From Smittium culicis (taxonomy: Eukaryota; Kickxellomycota; Harpellomycetes; Harpellales; Legeriomycetaceae): DNA of 13,158 nucleotides. The notes beneath the pieces are model-generated. The model saw only the letters and a program-made list of their open reading frames with translations. It searched no databases and had not been told where the DNA came from. The translations under genes were made by a program, and so were the position numbers. Below are positions 8,600-13,158 of the stretch, piece after piece (position 1 is the first letter of the stretch; each line of letters starts with the position of its first letter). The stretch lies in the NCBI GenBank assembly GCA_001970855.1, contig LSSN01004695.1, positions 1 to 13,158 on the forward strand, written 5' to 3'.

Positions 8600-8920
8600 G
8601 TATCGATGTTCTAGAAACTAAAAAATTACATTGGGATCTAATTTTGTTTTAGGATATCTGAGAGCTTCTATATGAAAAGAGCGATTTTATGCGTAAAGAG
8701 TTACAGCGTATGAAATTTCATATTAAATTAATATCCAGTAAATAAAGTCCAATTTTTTTTTTTTTTTTTTTTAGAAAATAGTACTTTCAAGATGATATAA
8801 ATAAGTAGAAAAATCAAAATGCCTTTCCAATTTCGCCAATAATAATTTTAATTTTAAAATAGTCGGTTCGATAATTATAACTGTAGCAAAGTGCTTTCTT
8901 CTATTAAAACCTCCCATCTG
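8600..8920. repeat. Degenerate dispersed repeat, copy B
   Basis: Same order of landmarks as copy A, in the same orientation, with a 20-T tract inserted at 8753-8772. It ends in GCAAAGTGCTTTCTTCTATT with CTCCCATCTG (8886-8920), a version of the box also found at 7387 and in the inverted-repeat arms. Confidence 0.5.
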
Positions 8921-9483
8921 TTTAAAATTTCGATATAAAATTTAATACTTATTAAAGCAAATTGTTCATCGAGAAAATGTGTTAATAAACAGCTGATTAG
9001 AAGCATAAATGAAAAATTATCAGCTTGGTTTACAACGAAATAGAAGCTAGTAAAATTAAATGTTGCCTAAAATATTAAATATGCTCATGAAATAGAATCT
9101 AAATTTAATTGGCAGGATTGTAAATTCCAATATTAAATTTTAATTATAGATTCTAAAAAACTATTATGCACATCGAATTTTTTCTTAGTATTTAGAAAGA
9201 GTGTTATTTTCGCCAATAGCTTTTGTCTATCAGGAATTTTCAGAAAGTGTATTTTATTTTTGGCCGCTTTAACTGCTACTTTTTCATTAGGAATATCAAT
9301 TATGCTTGATAAAAAATTATAACTTTTAAATTAAAAATAAACTCTAAAATGAGCTAATTAGAGGAATTGCATAAATTGTGCTGTGTACTTTTATTATGCA
9401 CATAGTTTAACGACGCGTATTTTTTAATGTCTAAGGTTAGCAGCGTTTTAGATAAAATTTAATTTTGATTTCATGAAAAAATG

Positions 9484-9490
9484 TATAAAA
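9484..9490 (+). promoter_or_regulatory. TATA box candidate for the secreted-protein gene
   Basis: TATAAAA in the context ATGTATAAAATGCCCGG lies 119 bp upstream of the start codon. Initiation about 30-60 bp downstream would give a 5' leader of roughly 60-95 nt. In such AT-rich DNA a TATAAAA match alone is weak; the position is what supports it. Confidence 0.35.
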
Positions 9491-9608
9491 TGCCCGGAAA
9501 TTTCAAGCAATTTTATATTATTCAAAAATAGTTTTATAGAAGTTAACTATTAGAAAAAGTATCAGGATTAAAATTTCCTAAAATCTTGTAGAAAGAAAAA
9601 AGCGTATC

Positions 9609-10385
9609 ATGGTTAGAAGTTCATCCGTCTTTTTGACTGTTAGTGGAGTCTTAGCACTAGCCGCTGCAGAATTCAATTATGTTTGGAATACTGATCAAAA
9701 TGGACATATTGACAGCATGATGGACAATGATTTCATCCAGGAATCGATCGGAAATATGGAGAAATATCAGAACCCAGCAGAATATGAATATTTTCAAGAA
9801 GCTCCAGCAGCTCCTGCAGCTCCTGCTGCCGACGCACCACCTGCTGCAAATGATGAGCCTCCAAAGAAGACAAAAAAGCGCAGAAGAAGAAGAAGAAGAC
9901 AAATGAAAAAAGCTGCCGCCGCTGCAGCTGCAGCTGCTGCCACTACCGCTGCTCCCGCTGATGCTGCGCCTGCACCTGCTGCCGATTCTGCACCTGCGCC
10001 TGCACCTGCACCTGCCGCCGATTCTGCGCCCGCACCAGCTGCCGAAGCAGCTCCCGGCGCGAATCCCCTACCGTCTAAGAGGGGTAGAAGACGCAGAGTA
10101 AGAAGAAGACTTAGGAAAATAGCTGCTGCTGCCGCTGCTGCTGCCGCGCCTGTTGCAGTTTCTCCTGATGCTGCACCCGAGCCTGTTGCTGAAGCCGCTC
10201 CTGCCCCTGTTCCTGTCTCGGTAGTTGTTGCCCCACCTGTAAGAAAATTGCTTTTTAGGCGTAGATGCAGACGTAACTGCGGATATAGACGCAGATATCC
10301 AGTATTTAGGAGACGTTATATTCCACCTTATCCACGCAGACCTCTTATAAGGCCTGTTTATAGAAGAATAAGATACGACTATTAG
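9609..10385 (+). CDS. Secreted Ala/Pro/Arg-rich low-complexity protein (258 aa)
   Basis: I do not recognise a family. The ATG at 9609 is the first after an in-frame TAA at 9579, and the ORF has no interruption or intron signals. Residues 1-20 form a signal peptide with a hydrophobic core and likely cleavage after ALAAA, so the protein should be secreted or wall-bound. Residues 21-64 are acidic and Tyr/Asn/Gln-rich. Then come two similar modules: a basic cluster (86-101, and 156-170), a poly-Ala run (102-111, and 172-180) and Ala-Pro repeats (to about 155, and to about 210). The tail (212-258) is rich in Arg, Tyr and Pro and has the only cysteines, Cys220 and Cys224. Dibasic sites could allow Kex2-type cleavage. 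GC content is well above its surroundings because of Ala, Pro and Arg codons. A structural wall, spore or adhesive protein is plausible but unproven. Confidence 0.85.
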   Translation: MVRSSSVFLTVSGVLALAAAEFNYVWNTDQNGHIDSMMDNDFIQESIGNMEKYQNPAEYEYFQEAPAAPAAPAADAPPAANDEPPKKTKKRRRRRRRQMKKAAAAAAAAAATTAAPADAAPAPAADSAPAPAPAPAADSAPAPAAEAAPGANPLPSKRGRRRRVRRRLRKIAAAAAAAAAPVAVSPDAAPEPVAEAAPAPVPVSVVVAPPVRKLLFRRRCRRNCGYRRRYPVFRRRYIPPYPRRPLIRPVYRRIRYDY

Positions 10386-10494
10386 AAGTTTTACTATATA
10401 TCTGCTCACAGTTCTTTTCTCTATAATTTCGATTGAGTCTATTGTTCAAATAACTCTAAAAAAATATTAGAAATTAGAAATTATAACTTGAAAC

Positions 10495-10618
10495 TTTTAT
10501 TTTATTTCAAAAATTTACAGTATTCATATCGAATTGTTATTATAATCATTCAAATTTTTTATTTTATTTCAAAAATTCACAGTATTCATATCGAAATATC
10601 ATTATAATCATTCAAATT
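10495..10618. repeat. 62-bp tandem duplication downstream of the secreted-protein gene
   Basis: Copy 1 (10495-10556) and copy 2 (10557-10618) start TTTTATTTTATTTCAAAAAT and share CACAGTATTCATATCGAA (TACAG in copy 1) and ATTATAATCATTCAAATTTT. They differ at only a few bases, mostly near GAATTGTTA versus GAAATATCA. A further TTTTATTTACGA at 10617 looks like the start of a third, lost copy. It begins 110 bp after the stop codon and may be transcribed as 3' UTR. No hairpin terminator is expected or seen. Confidence 0.75.
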
Positions 10619-10928
10619 TTTTATTTACGAAAATTAATTCAAAAAAATCAATTTAATTTGCATAATTATTTCGATTTAATGGGGATCAATTTATCCCGGA
10701 ATAATCGTTTAGCAGATATTTGATTTTAAATGGAATAAGTATTATTGCAATAACTTCACTAATTATAAATAGAATACATTATATTAAACTGATCCTTATT
10801 TTCGGAATATCCGTATAAGATTCTGTTTTTTATTTCGATTTAATTGTATATTTGCTTTAATCTATGTACAATTATACATACGAGATATTTGAGTAGAGAA
10901 AATAAAAGGTTGTCTACTTTCATTAATT

Positions 10929-11490
10929 ATGGTCACCTGGGTGACCGGGAGCACCCGGTGGATAAAAAAATTTTGCTCTCAAGATTAAAACGGCCAGACT
11001 AAAATTACGATAGTCGTCCGAAAACGATGAAATAACCGGTCTGTCATCCACTAGTGGACGGTGGACCGGAAAATCGGCAAAAAAGGCAATTGGGTTGACC
11101 TTCAAGCAATGTATCCGTACCTGAAGCTAGGCCTTCAGGACATTGGGAAAATGCGTATGGGCAGATTCCAGACCGCCCAGCGCCTGTCGAACATGAAAAT
11201 TGACGAACAAAGAATTTTAATTTTTTGCCCCTGTTGTAACATGTGTGTACCTGAGACTGTCGGCTACACACTTTTGAGCTGGAAAATGCAAAATTTTTGA
11301 ACGGTGTCCGCGTGCATAGATCACATATACTTACGCTGTATAATTGATTCTTCAGAACTCTTGATCCAACTCTCAGTGGATATGGAGCTGCTAGAGCGGC
11401 TGAGGGGCATCGTTTGAAAAACTATTTTTCTACTGTTTTTCTATTGATTTTTTAATTATATATTTTATACTTAAATATTATTTTGTATTA
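10929..11490 (+). pseudogene. 5'-truncated, degenerate LINE ORF2 3' end (zinc-knuckle region and 3' tail)
   Basis: This is a more GC-rich block than its flanks. It begins coding-like with WVTGSTRWIKKFCSQD (about 10938-10976), followed by a stop. An open stretch at 11061-11300 gives NWVDLQAMYPYLKLGLQDIG, then KMRMGRFQTAQRLSNM and FCPCCNMCVPETVGYTLLSW. I recognise this as the C-terminal region of LINE reverse transcriptases, which end in a zf-RVT-type knuckle (CPxC...ET.EH.LL.C). Here the expected His is Tyr and the last Cys is Ser, so the knuckle is broken. Degenerate C-terminal sequence runs to about 11420, then a T-rich 3' tail homologous to bases 1-95. The 5' end is truncated, as is usual for LINE insertions. 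I could not define a target duplication. Confidence 0.7.
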
Positions 11491-12589
11491 ACTCTATGGA
11501 ACCAAAATTAGATATTATTTAAGATTTACTGAAATTATCTCCATCTTCTTATCTAATAATTCTTTGATTAATTCATTCGTTTTTTCCCTTAAGATTAATG
11601 ATGAAACTAATTCAAGAGAGCTTTGGACTATATTTATGTTTGAATTATATTTTTTTCTTTTGTGACATAGTATAATAAATTTAATGTAAAATTGCCTACT
11701 GTTGATTCTTATCTATTTTTTTTATTAAAATCAAATAATTACAAAGTACTTTGTATTTTCAAAAAAATCTAATGACTTTTTCAGGTCAAAATATATTTAT
11801 AATTCCTATCAAAAAATTTCGTGATATATCATAAGAGTATTGATTAACTCTTTTCTTGCATTCCCTTCTATAAAAATTGAATAGGCAATAAGTGTTAGAG
11901 TGGTTATAATTGTTACGCATAATTTTAATACTTACACATTATTTTAAGTGGATATACAAAGTTAATGTTACATATAAAAGGTGTTTAAACTTAGTAAATC
12001 CGGTGACAATAGTGTTTTTAATTATCATGATTTTCCACAGGAAGTAGTGTACTGTTTTATTTAAACTTAAATTTTATTAAATTTTATTTTAATTTATTAA
12101 GCCTACTGGTAATTAGTGTAACTAAAAATAAAGTGATGAATAGTCTAGTGCAAAGACGATTTATCTTTATAATTTTTGATAAATAACACATTAGAAAAAT
12201 GCTTCTATTTATATATATATTTTAATTTACTGTTATATTCCATAAATTATCCTTTAAAAAAATTCAAAAAAAAATTAATAAAAATCCGTGGACTATTTCT
12301 ATCCTTAAATCTTATATACTCCAATTCCTCATAACTTTTTACATTTTTAGCACAAATTTTTAAATCATGATAAATCTTATAAATTATAATTTCAAAATAC
12401 AAGTTTTCAAATAGAAGGCGAAGTCTTTTAATTTCAGAAGTAGGTGGTGTAAATTGGTTGTTTCTATTAGAACTTCTGTAAATAATAATATGAAGTGTCG
12501 CCGAACCATCCTAGATTATTCTACGACAATGAAATAAGCAAAAAAATTCAATAAATATCGCACATGATCCTATATGGCTATCTCATTAC
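11491..12589. other. AT-rich region, no gene or element recognised
   Basis: I see no ORF of coding quality, no tRNA-like cloverleaf and no clear repeat in this stretch on either strand. It could hold regulatory or untranslated sequence that composition alone does not reveal. Confidence 0.5.
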
Positions 12590-12800
12590 GAAGAGAACAC
12601 TTTTATGTATAAATAGTTTTATTTCATGATATCTCATTATTACCCAATAATAAAAATATTTTATTTATTCTTTTTCAAATAATAATTTTTAAATGAAATA
12701 AATAGAAAAATCAAAATACTTTTCTAATTCAGCTAGTAGTATCTTTGATTTTATGATTTTACATAATTTATCCTGCAAAAAAGTTCTATAATCGTTCACA
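12590..12800. repeat. Degenerate dispersed repeat, partial copy C
   Basis: The segment AAATAGAAAAATCAAAATAC followed by TTTTCTAATTC closely matches copy B's AAGTAGAAAAATCAAAATGC and CTTTCCAATTTC. Upstream, GAGAACACTTTTATG and ATTACCCAATAATAA fit the A and B landmarks in order. It lacks the CAAAGTGC box at its right end. Orientation is the same as A and B. Confidence 0.45.
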
Positions 12801-13002
12801 AACACTCCTATGGCTTGTTAGCTTAATATTCACACGATTAAATTGATAATTAAACATTTTGATATTTCAAGCTTAGCGACTATACTAAGAAATTTGTCTT
12901 CTAGCGAAGAATTTTTCTGAATTACAACTAATTTTGAAGACGAGATATAAGATTGAATTTAATAGCCTTATAAATAGATCCTTAGCTTAGTTTAGTTTAA
13001 AT

Positions 13003-13158
13003 TTACTATTACTATTACTATTACTATTACTATTACTATTACTATTACTATTACTATTACTATTACTATTACTATTACTATTACTATTACTATTACTATT
13101 ACTATTACTATTACTATTACTATTACTATTACTATTACTATTACTATTACTATTACTA
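13003..13158. repeat. Perfect (TTACTA)26 hexanucleotide microsatellite at the window end
   Basis: The last 156 bases are 26 uninterrupted copies of TTACTA (TAGTAA on the other strand), running to the final base. The sequence may therefore continue or be collapsed beyond the window. It is preceded by CTTAGCTTAGTTTAGTTTAA, a looser TTAG-type repeat. No variant unit occurs, which points to recent expansion or ongoing homogenisation. Confidence 0.97.

Larger units (their letters stand above)
7312..9480. other. AT-rich intergenic region without a supportable gene
   Basis: No reading frame here looks coding by length, composition or recognisable motifs. It contains two copies of a degenerate dispersed repeat (7384-7650 and 8600-8920), three occurrences of a box shared with the arms (near 7387, 7693 and 8886), a CT-rich tract at about 7645-7668 and a run of 20 T at 8753-8772. 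AGAGAGTTTATTA, close to the right arm edge at 7310, recurs near 7965. Confidence 0.6.

Noticed and set aside
9657..9902. 81-codon minus-strand ORF overlapping the same gene
   Set aside because: The poly-Ser and Cys/Trp runs are antisense shadows of the Ala-Pro and Arg codons on the + strand.
10068..10409. 113-codon minus-strand ORF overlapping the secreted-protein gene
   Set aside because: It mirrors the GC-rich repetitive coding region and its Ser/Arg runs are the antisense of Ala/Arg codons. The + strand frame has a signal peptide and ordered modules.
10931..10959. Overlapping hairpins GGTCACC-TG-GGTGACC and ACCGGG-AGCA-CCCGGT
   Set aside because: They are perfect but short, and lie in DNA that reads as LINE coding sequence (VTWVTGSTRWIKK), so codon usage explains them well enough. 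No second copy is seen.
11044..11271. 75-codon minus-strand ORF over the LINE fragment
   Set aside because: The + strand of this interval matches the LINE C-terminal region with its CPCC motif; the minus frame is a shadow.
13003..13158. Hexamer array read as a CRISPR or minisatellite array
   Set aside because: Units are six bases, contiguous and identical with no spacers, so it is a microsatellite.

Overview
The window is AT-rich eukaryotic DNA made mostly of decayed mobile elements, with one convincing intact gene. There are no bacterial-style operons, rRNA or tRNA genes. The best-preserved remnant is a DIRS-like tyrosine-recombinase retrotransposon. Together with intron-free coding DNA, solo LTRs and a LINE of the kind ending in a CPCC zinc-knuckle, this suggests a fungus, probably an early-diverging, AT-rich lineage such as the insect-gut Harpellales/Smittium group. 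That placement comes from recognising protein families by eye and is not proven.

Bases 1-95 hold the last bases of a LINE copy. Bases 106-7311 form one large palindromic structure: two inverted arms of about 1.17 kb (106-1277 and 6137-7311) around a 4.86 kb interior. The interior reads, on the + strand, as a dead DIRS-like element in the usual order: gag-like ORF1 (1536-2320), reverse transcriptase (2370-3892), RNase H (3925-4700), post-RNase H domain (4700-5220) and tyrosine recombinase (5255-6110). All are broken by stops and frameshifts. Two LTR-like insertions interrupt it: a probable one in the RT (about 2825-3214) and a clear solo LTR in the RNase H (3970-4398, with target duplication TGTGG). 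The arms are the striking part. Their inner 587 bp are identical to the base, while their outer halves differ by roughly 5 percent. The outer halves carry six phased TTGCAAA boxes, and the inner edges carry a pair of 20-bp direct repeats.

Bases 7312-9480 have no gene I can support. They contain degenerate dispersed repeats, some sharing a 30-bp box with the arms. Bases 9609-10385 encode a 258-residue secreted protein with two modules of Arg cluster, poly-Ala and Ala-Pro repeat, followed by an Arg/Tyr/Pro-rich tail. A TATA box lies upstream and a 62-bp tandem duplication lies downstream.

Bases 10929-11490 are a truncated, inactivated 3' end of the LINE family seen at bases 1-95. The rest is AT-rich and featureless apart from another dispersed-repeat copy (12590-12800). 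The window ends in a perfect (TTACTA)26 microsatellite.
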